Positions 1-7,414 of a stretch of DNA of 12,723 nucleotides are shown piece after piece. The stretch's first letter is position 1. Each line of letters starts with the position of its first letter. Source of the DNA: Nitrospirota bacterium (GTDB taxonomy: Bacteria > Nitrospinota > Nitrospinia > Nitrospinales > Nitrospinaceae). Both the position numbers and the translations under genes were made by a program. Below the pieces are notes generated by a model. That model saw nothing but the letters and a program-made list of their open reading frames with translations. It was not told the DNA's origin and searched no databases. Location of the stretch: contig JAUVMD010000004.1 of NCBI GenBank assembly GCA_030600405.1, positions 1 to 12,723 of the forward strand. Reading direction: 5' to 3'.

Positions 1-2846
1 AGCAACCTCTCCAATCCAAAAAGCTTGACCCCTCCTCACCGGAAAAAGGCCAGGATACCCTTGAGGAATTGGAACTGAAATCCATTACAGATGGCCCTGA
101 ATCCATTGAAGTTATTGATGAAGATGAAACTCCTCAGGATTCCCTGGACGAAGAGGCTCTGGACGATATTTGGAGTCAGGCGATACAAGAAGGGACTCGC
201 ACGGCGGATAAATCCAAAGAAAAATTTTCCGCCCCACCTATCATCAAGCCGCGGGTTGCGGAATCCGTTGATGAGGAGACACTCGAAGAAACACCCCTAC
301 CACCATCTCTACCCCCGGCGGAAAAATCGAAGCCACGACCCTCCCTGGAAGACGAGCAACCGGAAAAAACCCAGGAGGAAATTGACCTCGAAGAGCAGGT
401 CACCATCGACAAAGAAGAAGCCCTGCCCAGCTGGGAAGAAGCCTTCGCTCATCCGTCCGAGGTAAAAGCGGGATGGGAAAAGGCCCAGGAGCAAGACCGA
501 GTCCAGGAAGAGCAACAACTCGCAGAGGCTTTGGGCAATAAAGTTTTACCCAGGGAACCCTCCACAGAAGAAACGGACACGACAGATTCTCAGGAGGACA
601 AACAGAGCCTCGCTGATGAGATTTTTGCCGAAGCAAAAGGCTCTCAAGAATCCCCCAAAGAGACAACCAAAACGCCTCAACCAGTACCCGAATCGGATCA
701 AAAACAGACTGAGGTCGACCGAATCTTTGCCGAAGCCAAAGCCCAACCGGAAAAAACCCAGGAGGAAATTGACCTCGAGAAACAGGTCACCATCGGCGAA
801 GAAGAAGCCCTGCCCAGTTGGGAAGAAGCCTTCACTCATCAGGACGAAGTAGAAGACGAATGGAGAAAAGCCCAGGCAATGGATCGGATCCAAGAAAAAC
901 AACAGCTCACCGATGCTTTGGGCGAGGAATACGTACCCTCGGAGCCCACCGCCAAAGAAACACCTTCCACAGCAACCCAGGAAAGTAAACAGGATCTTGT
1001 CGATCAATTATCCGCGGAAGCGCGGTCTCAACAGGAAACCGCTGAACAGCCTGAAGCGAAAACGCAGGACAAACCTCTGGAAGTATCCGGTGACAAGGCT
1101 GAATCCGATGAAAAAGAGAAGACTCCCTTCGCCCAACCGATATCCGGAGATATCGATTCAACTGCCGATCTGGCAGATTTGGATATGAAGCAACTGATCG
1201 AGCAGGCGTTTCAGGAGGAGTCCCGATCAGAAGAAAAGACCGGCACTGCGGAGCCGGAACTCGAATTAGAACCCATGGAGAAACCTGCCGCAATCCCTGA
1301 GTCGGCGGCAGAAGTGGACTCCTCAGAGTTCCCTCTCGAAAGGGAGGCGGAACCAATACCGGAATTGACTCTCGATTCTGCAGAGGAAACACCCGAAATG
1401 GAGCCGGAACTCGAGCTGGAATCCATCTTGGGAACTGTCGAAACTCCAGCGGCGGCAGAAGTGAGCCCCTCGGAATTCCCTCTCGAAACGGAGGCGGACC
1501 CAATACCGGAATTAACTCTCGATTCTGCAGAGGAAACACCCGAAATGGAGTCGGAACCCGAACTCACTATGGAGTCCAGCAAGACCACCGTACCCAGCCA
1601 GGCGGACTCCTCCAAAAGTCAGGAATCATTATTGAATGAAGATGGCGAAAAGCTATGGACCGATCTGTTTCCCGAACACAATGAAGAAGAACAGCCCGTC
1701 GACGAGGAGGCTCCAATAGCCTCTGCCCAGGAACCGGAAGAGGAACCTTTCGGAGAAAACGATTTCTGGGATCAAGTGCTTGAAAAAGACTCCCAGGAAT
1801 CCCAAACTGCCGAAACTGAAGCCGAACCGCAACTCGTTTCATCCGCACCCGCCGCTCAGGATACGGCCGAGCGCGAAGCCTTGACGGATGAGGATCTCTG
1901 GAAACAGGCCTTTCCGGAGAAAGAAGAGCTCGAGCCTACCACCTCCCAATCCTCTGGCGAGGAAGAGGAGGATTCCCAATCAAATGTAGCCCCCCTGGTA
2001 ATTGGAGCCAGCGTCAACCTGAACGAAGAGTCTGAAGACACCCCAGAATTTGACGAAGCGGCCTACGCGGATTATGATGACGATGACGAATTCGAATTCC
2101 AAAGGAGAAAGCGAAAACTTGGCCCCTTCGCCATTCCACACGGGCGGCGTGGCGATTTGGTGATCGGCGGAGCCATGGTGGTATTTCTTTTGCTCGCCGG
2201 AAGTGTCTACTTCACCCTGCAAACCTTCGCTCCTGACGAGTTGACCGATATCCAGACGGCCAAAACCGAAGTTCCGGAAGGCCTGACCCCACGCGAGGTG
2301 CCTTTGGATGAACTGGCGGGGGACCTGACGTCTCCCAAACCTTCTGAACCGGGAAAAACTCCACCCGTGGATACACCAGGGGACAAGGGAGAAGCCATCC
2401 TTTCCGACCCCTCCAAAATTCTGGAAGAATCTCCAGAAGAAAAGGGAATTTTAAAGGACCTGGCCGAATCCCAAATCCTGAAGGACACCGGCAAAACCCA
2501 GACCGCCAAGATCGACCAGTCGGCTCTGCAGGCGCTCACCGGTCACTCCGTCACCCTGAGCACCATCATGCCCGTCGCCTACAACCCGACCGATATCCGC
2601 GTGCTCAGCTTCAGTGTGGAGATGCAGTTGAACGATGCCCAAAGCGCGAAAAGGGTGCGCGAATCCCTGCCGGTTTACGAGGAAATCATGAACCAGACCG
2701 TGGAGGATTTCCTGCGGCGCAAATTTTATAACGATATTCTTTACGTCAAAGAAAAACTGCAAAAACGCCTGCAAACAGCAATGAATCAATCCCTCAAGAA
2801 CGGTCGCGTCAAAAAAACCAAGTTCACCGACTTCGCCATCCAGTAA
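1..2846 (+). CDS. Acidic repeat-rich membrane protein with FliL-like C-terminal domain (5' partial)
   Basis: The reading frame is open to the left edge (first full codon at base 3) in the same acidic style, so the start lies outside the window; the TTG at 69 is only the first possible start inside it. About 690 residues are rich in Glu, Asp, Pro, Ser and Thr, look disordered, and include a 129-residue tandem repeat (from 357) and a 49-residue repeat (about 1260-1563). A basic stretch (RRKRKLGP, near 2104-2125) precedes one hydrophobic span (about 2154-2222). The last ~100 residues (about 2544-2843) resemble FliL: a beta strand (IRVLSFSVEMQL), a helical stretch, and the ending KFTDFAIQ, close to the FliL ending FTxFVxQ. 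The basic-inside rule puts the acidic tail in the cytoplasm and the FliL-like domain in the periplasm. FliL proteins act at flagellar stators, but no flagellar gene is nearby, so a flagellar role is unproven. The missing N-terminus could be a zinc ribbon, as in some similarly built proteins. Confidence 0.8.
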   Translation, partial: QPLQSKKLDPSSPEKGQDTLEELELKSITDGPESIEVIDEDETPQDSLDEEALDDIWSQAIQEGTRTADKSKEKFSAPPIIKPRVAESVDEETLEETPLPPSLPPAEKSKPRPSLEDEQPEKTQEEIDLEEQVTIDKEEALPSWEEAFAHPSEVKAGWEKAQEQDRVQEEQQLAEALGNKVLPREPSTEETDTTDSQEDKQSLADEIFAEAKGSQESPKETTKTPQPVPESDQKQTEVDRIFAEAKAQPEKTQEEIDLEKQVTIGEEEALPSWEEAFTHQDEVEDEWRKAQAMDRIQEKQQLTDALGEEYVPSEPTAKETPSTATQESKQDLVDQLSAEARSQQETAEQPEAKTQDKPLEVSGDKAESDEKEKTPFAQPISGDIDSTADLADLDMKQLIEQAFQEESRSEEKTGTAEPELELEPMEKPAAIPESAAEVDSSEFPLEREAEPIPELTLDSAEETPEMEPELELESILGTVETPAAAEVSPSEFPLETEADPIPELTLDSAEETPEMESEPELTMESSKTTVPSQADSSKSQESLLNEDGEKLWTDLFPEHNEEEQPVDEEAPIASAQEPEEEPFGENDFWDQVLEKDSQESQTAETEAEPQLVSSAPAAQDTAEREALTDEDLWKQAFPEKEELEPTTSQSSGEEEEDSQSNVAPLVIGASVNLNEESEDTPEFDEAAYADYDDDDEFEFQRRKRKLGPFAIPHGRRGDLVIGGAMVVFLLLAGSVYFTLQTFAPDELTDIQTAKTEVPEGLTPREVPLDELAGDLTSPKPSEPGKTPPVDTPGDKGEAILSDPSKILEESPEEKGILKDLAESQILKDTGKTQTAKIDQSALQALTGHSVTLSTIMPVAYNPTDIRVLSFSVEMQLNDAQSAKRVRESLPVYEEIMNQTVEDFLRRKFYNDILYVKEKLQKRLQTAMNQSLKNGRVKKTKFTDFAIQ
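357..1040 (+). repeat. 387-bp (129-codon) in-frame tandem repeat, about 1.8 copies
   Basis: Unit 1 starts at 357 and unit 2 at 744. Both begin with the same run encoding QPEKTQEEIDLE, identical at the DNA level for about 30 bases. Both contain EEALPSWEEAF and then a charged helical stretch ending in a LADEIFAEAK-like segment. The period is a multiple of three, so the reading frame is kept. Unit 2 fades after about 1040. Confidence 0.85.
1260..1563 (+). repeat. 147-bp (49-codon) in-frame tandem repeat, two copies
   Basis: A block encoding SEFPLE, then PIPELTLDSAEETPEME, occurs twice. The CCCTCTCGAA landmark is at 1331 and again at 1478, giving a 147-bp period. The copies remain close at the DNA level. 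It lies in the same acidic tail as the 387-bp repeat but is unrelated to it in sequence. Confidence 0.8.
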
Positions 2847-2868
2847 CTCTCCAAAAAATTGTGAGAGT
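2846..2868. terminator. Weak hairpin between convergent genes
   Basis: ACTCTC (2846-2851) pairs with GAGAGT (2863-2868) around an 11-base A-rich loop, in the 31-bp gap between the left-end gene and obgE. On the + strand it is followed by pyrimidine-rich sequence (2870-2900). The stem is short and AT-rich in part, so terminator function is tentative. Confidence 0.35.
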
Positions 2869-2877
2869 CTAATCCTC

Positions 2878-3888
2878 TTATTCTTCTTTATTTTTTTCCA
2901 AAAGTTCGTAAATTTTAAAGACCAGTTCTTTGATGCCGGTACCGGTCACCGAAGAACAGGCCAGCAGGGTGGGATTGATGGACTCCAACCGTTCCTGGTA
3001 TTCGACAAATTTCGCCTCGGCTTCCGGATGATCGATCTTGTTGGCCACCAGGATTTGCGGTTTGCCATACAACTCCTCGCTGAAATGCTTCAATTCGTTC
3101 TGGATGATCTCGTAATCGGCTACCGGGTCGCGGTCGCTCGTGATAGAAAAATCGAGCAGGTGCACCAACAGGCGGGTGCGTTCGGTGTGTTTCAGGAACC
3201 GTGTGCCCAGTCCCTTGCCCAAGTGCGCGTCCTGGATCAGTCCGGGAATATCGGCCGCGATGAACGATTGATAATCCCCCACCTTCACCAGTCCCAGGTT
3301 GGGCACCAGCGTTGAAAAAGGGTAATCGGCGATTTTGGGTTTGGCGTTGGAAATTTTGGAAATGAGGGTGGACTTGCCGGCGTTGGGGAATCCTATAATA
3401 GCTACGTCCGCCAGCAGTTTGAGCTCGACGAACAACACTTTGTGCTGGCCTGGCTCTCCCGAATCAGCTCTACGCGGGGCGCGATTGGTGGACGATTTGT
3501 AATGCTCGTTGCCGAGTCCGCCCCGCCCGCCCCGGACGATGATAAACTCCTGAAACTCTTCCGTCAGATCGGCCAGCACCACCCCCCGGCTTTCAAAATC
3601 CCGCACCACTGTGCCCACTGGCACCTGGATGACGCAGTCTTCGCCGCTCTTGCCGGTTTTCATCTGACCGCTTCCTGGCTTGCCATGCACGGCGCGGTAC
3701 AGTTGTTGGTATCTTAAGTCGAGGAGAGTGGACAGATTGCCGACGGCCCGAAACACGACATCGCCGCCCTTGCCGCCGTTACCGCCATCGGGTCCGCCTT
3801 TGGGGATAAATTTCTCGCGCCGGAAACTGCAACAACCGTCTCCCCCGTTGCCGGCCTGAACGGTAATCTTGACCTGATCGACGAACAT
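2878..3888 (-). CDS. obgE: GTPase Obg (ribosome assembly, stress response)
   Basis: This 336-residue protein has the full two-domain Obg layout. Residues 1-158 form the glycine-rich Obg fold (FVDQVKITVQAGNGGDG, GGPDGGNGGKGG, and GGRGGLGN near 120-127). Residues from about 159 form the G domain: G1 GFPNAGKS (166-173), switch I Thr193 in PFSTLVPNLG, G3 DIPG (213-216), G4 NKID (283-286) and G5 SSVTG (312-316). It ends without the extra OCT domain found in some Gram-positive Obg proteins. Obg binds the 50S subunit during its maturation and links assembly to nucleotide status. It is the last gene of the rplU-rpmA-obgE operon, 33 bp after rpmA, which is the usual gene order. The ATG at 3888 gives the standard N-terminus; the Shine-Dalgarno is weak. 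Confidence 0.97.
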   Translation of the reverse strand: MFVDQVKITVQAGNGGDGCCSFRREKFIPKGGPDGGNGGKGGDVVFRAVGNLSTLLDLRYQQLYRAVHGKPGSGQMKTGKSGEDCVIQVPVGTVVRDFESRGVVLADLTEEFQEFIIVRGGRGGLGNEHYKSSTNRAPRRADSGEPGQHKVLFVELKLLADVAIIGFPNAGKSTLISKISNAKPKIADYPFSTLVPNLGLVKVGDYQSFIAADIPGLIQDAHLGKGLGTRFLKHTERTRLLVHLLDFSITSDRDPVADYEIIQNELKHFSEELYGKPQILVANKIDHPEAEAKFVEYQERLESINPTLLACSSVTGTGIKELVFKIYELLEKNKEE

Positions 3889-3921
3889 GGGAATGGGACG
3901 CTCACCGACCGGCGAGCAGAA

Positions 3922-4179
3922 TTAGTTGGAGGGATAGATGCTGACTTTTTTCTTGGAACGGGTCAACCACTCGAACTTGACCACGCCGGGGGCTTTGGCG
4001 AACAGAGTGTAGTCGGTGCCCACACCGACGTTCGCCCCCGGATGGATTGAGGTACCGCGTTGCCGCACGATAATTTCGCCGGCTTTTACCGCTTGTCCGC
4101 CGTACCGTTTGACGCCCAGGCGTTTCCCGATGCTGTCTCTTCCGTTGGACGTACTGCCCTGTCCTTTTTTGTGTGCCAT
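3922..4179 (-). CDS. rpmA: 50S ribosomal protein L27
   Basis: The 85-residue protein matches bacterial L27 throughout: N-terminal [16 protein letters not shown], the [12 protein letters not shown] block, and [19 protein letters not shown]. The N-terminus reaches the peptidyl transferase centre in the 50S subunit. There is no cleavable N-terminal extension of the Firmicutes type. It starts 11 bp after the rplU stop with a clear GGGAG Shine-Dalgarno just upstream of the ATG, and is followed by obgE, so it is part of one ribosomal operon. Confidence 0.98.
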   Translation of the reverse strand: MAHKKGQGSTSNGRDSIGKRLGVKRYGGQAVKAGEIIVRQRGTSIHPGANVGVGTDYTLFAKAPGVVKFEWLTRSKKKVSIYPSN

Positions 4180-4190
4180 GACGTCTCCCG

Positions 4191-4505
4191 TTACTTCTTC
4201 GAAATATCCGTAATTTTCAAATGCGTGATCAACTGCCGATGTCCGTTGGTCCGGCGGTATTTTTTCCGGCGCTTTTTTTTGAACACCAGGATCTTTGCGC
4301 CCTTGGCCTGATCAATAATTTCGCAGGTCACCTTGCTTCCGTCCAACATGGGTGAGCCTACAGCCACCTTTTCCTCTTCGCCAATCATCAGAACCTGGTC
4401 CAGAGTCACTGTGTCCCCCACGTTCCCTTCCAGTTTTTCAACTTGAATGACATCGCCCTGTGAGACCTTGTACTGCTTCCCGCCGGTTTTCAATACAGCA
4501 AACAT
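4191..4505 (-). CDS. rplU: 50S ribosomal protein L21
   Basis: The 104-residue product starts [18 protein letters not shown] and carries the L21 signature [21 protein letters not shown] near residues 71-91, a basic 23S rRNA-binding stretch. The length is normal for the family. The ATG at 4505 is preceded by CAGGAGT (4517-4523), a strong Shine-Dalgarno. It is the first gene of the rplU-rpmA-obgE operon, with a matching promoter at 4591-4619 and a leader of about 80 nt. Confidence 0.98.
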   Translation of the reverse strand: MFAVLKTGGKQYKVSQGDVIQVEKLEGNVGDTVTLDQVLMIGEEEKVAVGSPMLDGSKVTCEIIDQAKGAKILVFKKKRRKKYRRTNGHRQLITHLKITDISKK

Positions 4506-4590
4506 TTCGATTTAATACTCCTGAAAATAGATCGGCAGGAACGGCTTGCGGCCCGGCCTTTACAATAAATTACCATGGAACGAGCCCAGT

Positions 4591-4619
4591 AATATACTGA
4601 AAATAGAAGACCAAGTCAA
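4591..4619 (-). promoter_or_regulatory. Promoter of rplU-rpmA-obgE
   Basis: Read on the minus strand, TTGACT (4619-4614) is followed after exactly 17 bases by TATATT (4596-4591), a near-consensus sigma-70 pair. The expected start is around 4584, giving a leader of about 80 nt before rplU. Confidence 0.65.
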
Positions 4620-4673
4620 TAGTAACTCCGCCTAAGTCCACATCTCTGAAATTGAAGGCGCCCTTTTCCCCGC

Positions 4674-4703
4674 TTGCACATAATTCCGGGGAAATGCTAT
4701 AAG
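4674..4703 (+). promoter_or_regulatory. Promoter of the methyltransferase-lipoprotein pair
   Basis: TTGCAC (4674-4679) is followed after 18 bases by TATAAG (4698-4703). A TG one base upstream of the -10 makes an extended -10 (TGCTATAAG). The expected start near 4710 leaves a short leader of about 25 nt. It is divergent from the rplU promoter, about 55 bp away. Confidence 0.55.
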
Positions 4704-4734
4704 AGGACCGTCACCTCACTATTTGGGATTATTT

Positions 4735-5301
4735 ATGTCATTGAAAGACAAGGAGAAATGGAACGCCAAATACGATTCCAGCACCTGCCTGGCCGGACGA
4801 GAGCCCAGCCGGTGGCTGGTCGACCACGCTGGCCTGCTTGCGGGCAAGGGCAAGGCCCTCGATATAGCCATGGGGGAAGGGAGAAATACGCTGTTCGCGG
4901 CCTCGCTGGGTTATGATGTCTTTGGGGTCGATATTTCCGAGGTCGGTGTCTCCCGCGCCGAAGCCCTGGCCCGTAAAAATAATCTAACGATTCACTCCCG
5001 GATTGCCGATCTGGATCATTATAAAATAGATGAAAACGCCTACGATTTGATCCTGTGTTTTTATTTTCTCGACCGCCGTCTGTTCGAGGGCATTCGCAAA
5101 GGATTAAAACCCGGCGGCACCCTGATTTATGAAACCTTCACGGTGGATTATCTTCAATACAGCGGCTTCAAACGGGAATGGGTGCTGGAGAAAAACGAAT
5201 TGCGGGAAGCGTTTCCCGGATTGAAAGTGCTCGATTACCAGGAAATAAACGAACCCGAAAATGAAACGGCCTATGCCTCGCTGGTGGCCCGAAAGGACTA
5301 A
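4735..5301 (+). CDS. Class I SAM-dependent methyltransferase, substrate unknown
   Basis: The 188-residue protein has a Rossmann methyltransferase core. Motif I is ALDIAMGEGRN (41-51), the SAM-binding glycine-rich loop. Asp66 in DVFGVDIS is the acidic residue expected to bind the ribose hydroxyls. NAYDLILCFYFLDR (101-114) is the strand-4 region and LKPGGTLIYET (124-134) the typical post-motif III segment. It resembles the TehB/Methyltransf_25-like small-molecule group, but nothing visible fixes the substrate. ATG at 4735 is preferred to the TTG at 4723 because MSLKDKEKWNAKYD is the usual N-terminus of this group; the ribosome-binding site is poor (GGGA only). The lipoprotein gene begins 10 bp after its stop, so the two are likely co-transcribed. 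Confidence 0.85.
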   Translation: MSLKDKEKWNAKYDSSTCLAGREPSRWLVDHAGLLAGKGKALDIAMGEGRNTLFAASLGYDVFGVDISEVGVSRAEALARKNNLTIHSRIADLDHYKIDENAYDLILCFYFLDRRLFEGIRKGLKPGGTLIYETFTVDYLQYSGFKREWVLEKNELREAFPGLKVLDYQEINEPENETAYASLVARKD

Positions 5302-5311
5302 ACACTTATCA

Positions 5312-6106
5312 ATGAAAAAACTGACGGGCTTCAAGACAACCGGGCATCTTAATATCCCTTTCGTTGTGGCAATCATGACTGTTCTGGCTCTCGCGGGTTG
5401 TAGTTCCACCCATAAGTCCGCAGGCAAAACATTGACCACGGAGGATTTCACGCTCACCTATACCGACAAGGCACAGGCAGGGCGGGAAATTAGTGAGCTG
5501 ATCCTGCAACACCCGTTATCCATTACCGAGCGCCTGATGGTGTTTCACATGGTGGCCCTGACCTATGAAAACTATTCTCTGCTGGGCGAGGCCCGTCCGG
5601 TATTCACCAAAGACGATATCAAGAAAACGAAACGGTTACTGACCAAGGCGCTCAAAAAAGCGCATCCCAAAAACATTATCGGTTTCAAAGTGGAATCCGA
5701 GGACGGCACCACCCAGGGCGAACTGTTCGCCAGCAAGGGGAACCTGCACTGGCGGTTCTTCGAAATCCGGGGAGTGAAGTATTCGTTAACACGCAACCTG
5801 ATGGCGCAACGTGGAACTGCCTGGCGGATGGTGCCCAAGAAGGGGCAGAAGTTTCACGTGACGGACCAACTCCTGGGTTCCAAAAAATGGACCAACTGGA
5901 TCGAGGCTAAAATCAATCTCCCGGCGCCGGCGAATTTGAAAATCGCCCCTGCTCAGCCGAACCCACTAAAAGCAACCGTCCCGGAGAAAACCCCCGCCGA
6001 TCTGGAAGAAAAATTGAAGTTTCTGAAACACCTGTATGAAAACCAGCTGATTGACAAACGGGAATTTGAACAAAAACGCAAAGACCTGCTCGATCAATAC
6101 CTCTGA
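5312..6106 (+). CDS. Putative lipoprotein with C-terminal SHOCT domain
   Basis: The 264-residue product has a lipoprotein signal: a basic N-terminus (MKKLTGFK), a hydrophobic stretch (about 15-28) and the lipobox LAGC with Cys30, followed by SS. The mature part starts Ser-Ser rather than Asp, so outer-membrane sorting is plausible by the E. coli rule. The middle (about 40-210) is not a family I recognise. A proline-rich linker (about 205-228) leads to the last 35 residues, which match the SHOCT pattern (LEEKLKFLKHLYENQLIDKREFEQKRKDLL). SHOCT is a short helical module often found at protein ends, thought to aid oligomerisation. The ATG at 5312 is chosen because it gives the signal peptide; AAAGGA (5292-5297) lies upstream. 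Its stop abuts the stop of the convergent O-methyltransferase with no gap. Confidence 0.85.
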   Translation: MKKLTGFKTTGHLNIPFVVAIMTVLALAGCSSTHKSAGKTLTTEDFTLTYTDKAQAGREISELILQHPLSITERLMVFHMVALTYENYSLLGEARPVFTKDDIKKTKRLLTKALKKAHPKNIIGFKVESEDGTTQGELFASKGNLHWRFFEIRGVKYSLTRNLMAQRGTAWRMVPKKGQKFHVTDQLLGSKKWTNWIEAKINLPAPANLKIAPAQPNPLKATVPEKTPADLEEKLKFLKHLYENQLIDKREFEQKRKDLLDQYL

Positions 6107-6739
6107 TTATTTTTTCCTCAGGCAGTACAACCCATCGCGCACGGGTAGCATCAACGCCTCAACCCGCTCATCCCGGCACACGGTTTCATTGAATCGATGA
6201 ATGGCATGATCGGACTCCTCCTTAGGAGCTAACACCCGTCCGCTCCACAACACGTTGTCCGCCACGATCAATCCCCCGGAACGCAGAATGGGCAGGATCG
6301 CATTAAAATAATTCAGGTAATTAATCTTGTCGGCGTCGATGAACGCCATGTCAAACGTTTCGCAGAGATCGGCAATGGAATCGAGGGCATTGCCCTCGAG
6401 CAGGATGATTTTATTGCCATGCGGACTTTCGGCAAAGTATCGCTTGGCAACGGCAATAGCCGCCGGGTCTTCGTCGCAGGTATACAGACGACCGTCTTTC
6501 GGCAACGCTTCGGCCATGGACAAAGCGCTGTACCCACTGAAGGTGCCAACTTCCAGAATGCGGCGCGCTCCCAACAATTGCGCCTGCAATTTCAGAAACC
6601 GTCCGACCATCCGCCCCGAAACCATTTGCGGGTACTCCAGGCTGTCCTGCGTTTCTTTCTGCAGTCGCGCCAGCAGATCTCCTTCGTTCTTGGTATGATC
6701 GTAAACGTAACGCTCTATTTCCTCATCTATAAATTCCAT
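6107..6739 (-). CDS. O-methyltransferase, caffeoyl-CoA/catechol type (Methyltransf_3)
   Basis: The 210-residue protein carries the hallmark motifs of the bacterial YrrM/caffeoyl-CoA O-methyltransferase family: SAM motif I EVGTFSGYS (63-71), the acidic CDEDP (88-92), the metal-binding region FIDADK (133-138) and ADNVLWSGRV (160-169). These enzymes methylate catechol-like hydroxyls, and some act on tRNA 5-hydroxyuridine (TrmR), so the substrate here is open. It is the last gene of the aroK operon, 20 bp after the DNA glycosylase, with a GAGGGA Shine-Dalgarno about 5 bases before the ATG. Neither the shikimate kinase nor the glycosylase upstream is an obvious functional partner. Confidence 0.92.
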   Translation of the reverse strand: MEFIDEEIERYVYDHTKNEGDLLARLQKETQDSLEYPQMVSGRMVGRFLKLQAQLLGARRILEVGTFSGYSALSMAEALPKDGRLYTCDEDPAAIAVAKRYFAESPHGNKIILLEGNALDSIADLCETFDMAFIDADKINYLNYFNAILPILRSGGLIVADNVLWSGRVLAPKEESDHAIHRFNETVCRDERVEALMLPVRDGLYCLRKK

Positions 6740-6759
6740 GATTCCCTCATAAGATCATT

Positions 6760-7413
6760 TTAATAATTGACGATATCTGCATTCAAACTACGCCAGGCAT
6801 ACCAAGTTGCCACGGTTTCCAACGGATTCCATTTTTTCCCGATGGCGCGCAGACGTTTGGCATCGGGCCGGACCTTCATGCCATAAATATTCTGGACCGC
6901 CACACGCAAGCCCAAATCATCCACGGGCAAAACATCGAGGCGATTGAGCGAAAAAATCAAAAACATTTCCGCCGTCCACCGGCCGATGCCATGCACCAGT
7001 GTTAACCGTTCGATGACCTCCTCGTTGTCCAGATAATTCAGCTGGCGCGGACGGATGGTGCCATCGAGGAAGCGGTGACTCAAATCTTTTATGTAGGTGG
7101 CCTTTTGTCGGGATAATCCGGCGGCGCGCAGAGGGGCTTCTTTCAACCTAGCCACGCGTTCAGGTGTGGGTGCATGGCCGTCGAATAACTTTTGGAAGCG
7201 GGTGTAGATGGTCTCTGCCGCCGCAGTAGAAATCTGTTGGGAAACGATGGACCGGCACAGCACTACAAAATATTTCCGGTTCCGCTGCAGGCGAAGCGGT
7301 CCCACCATCTGAATCACACGTGCTATTTTGGGGTCGCGTTCCTTGAAATGGTTCAATATCCGGCGGCGCGTCGGTAACTCCTCTGTGAATGCACGGCGAT
7401 CAACCATGAGCAC
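6760..7413 (-). CDS. DNA-3-methyladenine glycosylase II family (AlkA/Mag, HhH-GPD)
   Basis: This 217-residue protein (215 if the in-frame ATG at 7407 is used) is a single-domain HhH-GPD DNA glycosylase without the N-terminal domain of E. coli AlkA. Visible features are VSQQIS (57-62), the helix-hairpin-helix segment LVHGIGRWTAEMF (139-151), and PVDDLGLR (163-170), where Asp166 matches the catalytic Asp238 of AlkA. KKWNPLETVATWYAWR (193-208) resembles the WKPWRSYA segment of AlkA. Such enzymes remove alkylated bases such as 3-methyladenine and start base excision repair. The GTG at 7413 lies one base after the stop of the LRR gene and there is no clear Shine-Dalgarno, so translational coupling is likely. 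It is the third gene of the aroK operon. Confidence 0.93.
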   Translation of the reverse strand: MLMVDRRAFTEELPTRRRILNHFKERDPKIARVIQMVGPLRLQRNRKYFVVLCRSIVSQQISTAAAETIYTRFQKLFDGHAPTPERVARLKEAPLRAAGLSRQKATYIKDLSHRFLDGTIRPRQLNYLDNEEVIERLTLVHGIGRWTAEMFLIFSLNRLDVLPVDDLGLRVAVQNIYGMKVRPDAKRLRAIGKKWNPLETVATWYAWRSLNADIVNY

Positions 7414-7414
7414 G

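Noticed and set aside
546..1539. Long open frames on the - strand (153 and 210 codons) opposite the acidic repeat gene
   Set aside because: They arise because GAA/GAG-rich repeat DNA reads as TTC/CTC on the other strand, which contains few stops. No start signals or domains are present.
357..1563. CRISPR or mobile-element repeats
   Set aside because: Both repeat families are in-frame coding duplications inside one gene, with no spacers, no terminal inverted repeats and no transposase.
4506..4584. L21 leader autoregulatory RNA
   Set aside because: The leader is short and GC-rich near 4540-4560, but I could not build a hairpin matching a known ribosomal leader motif.
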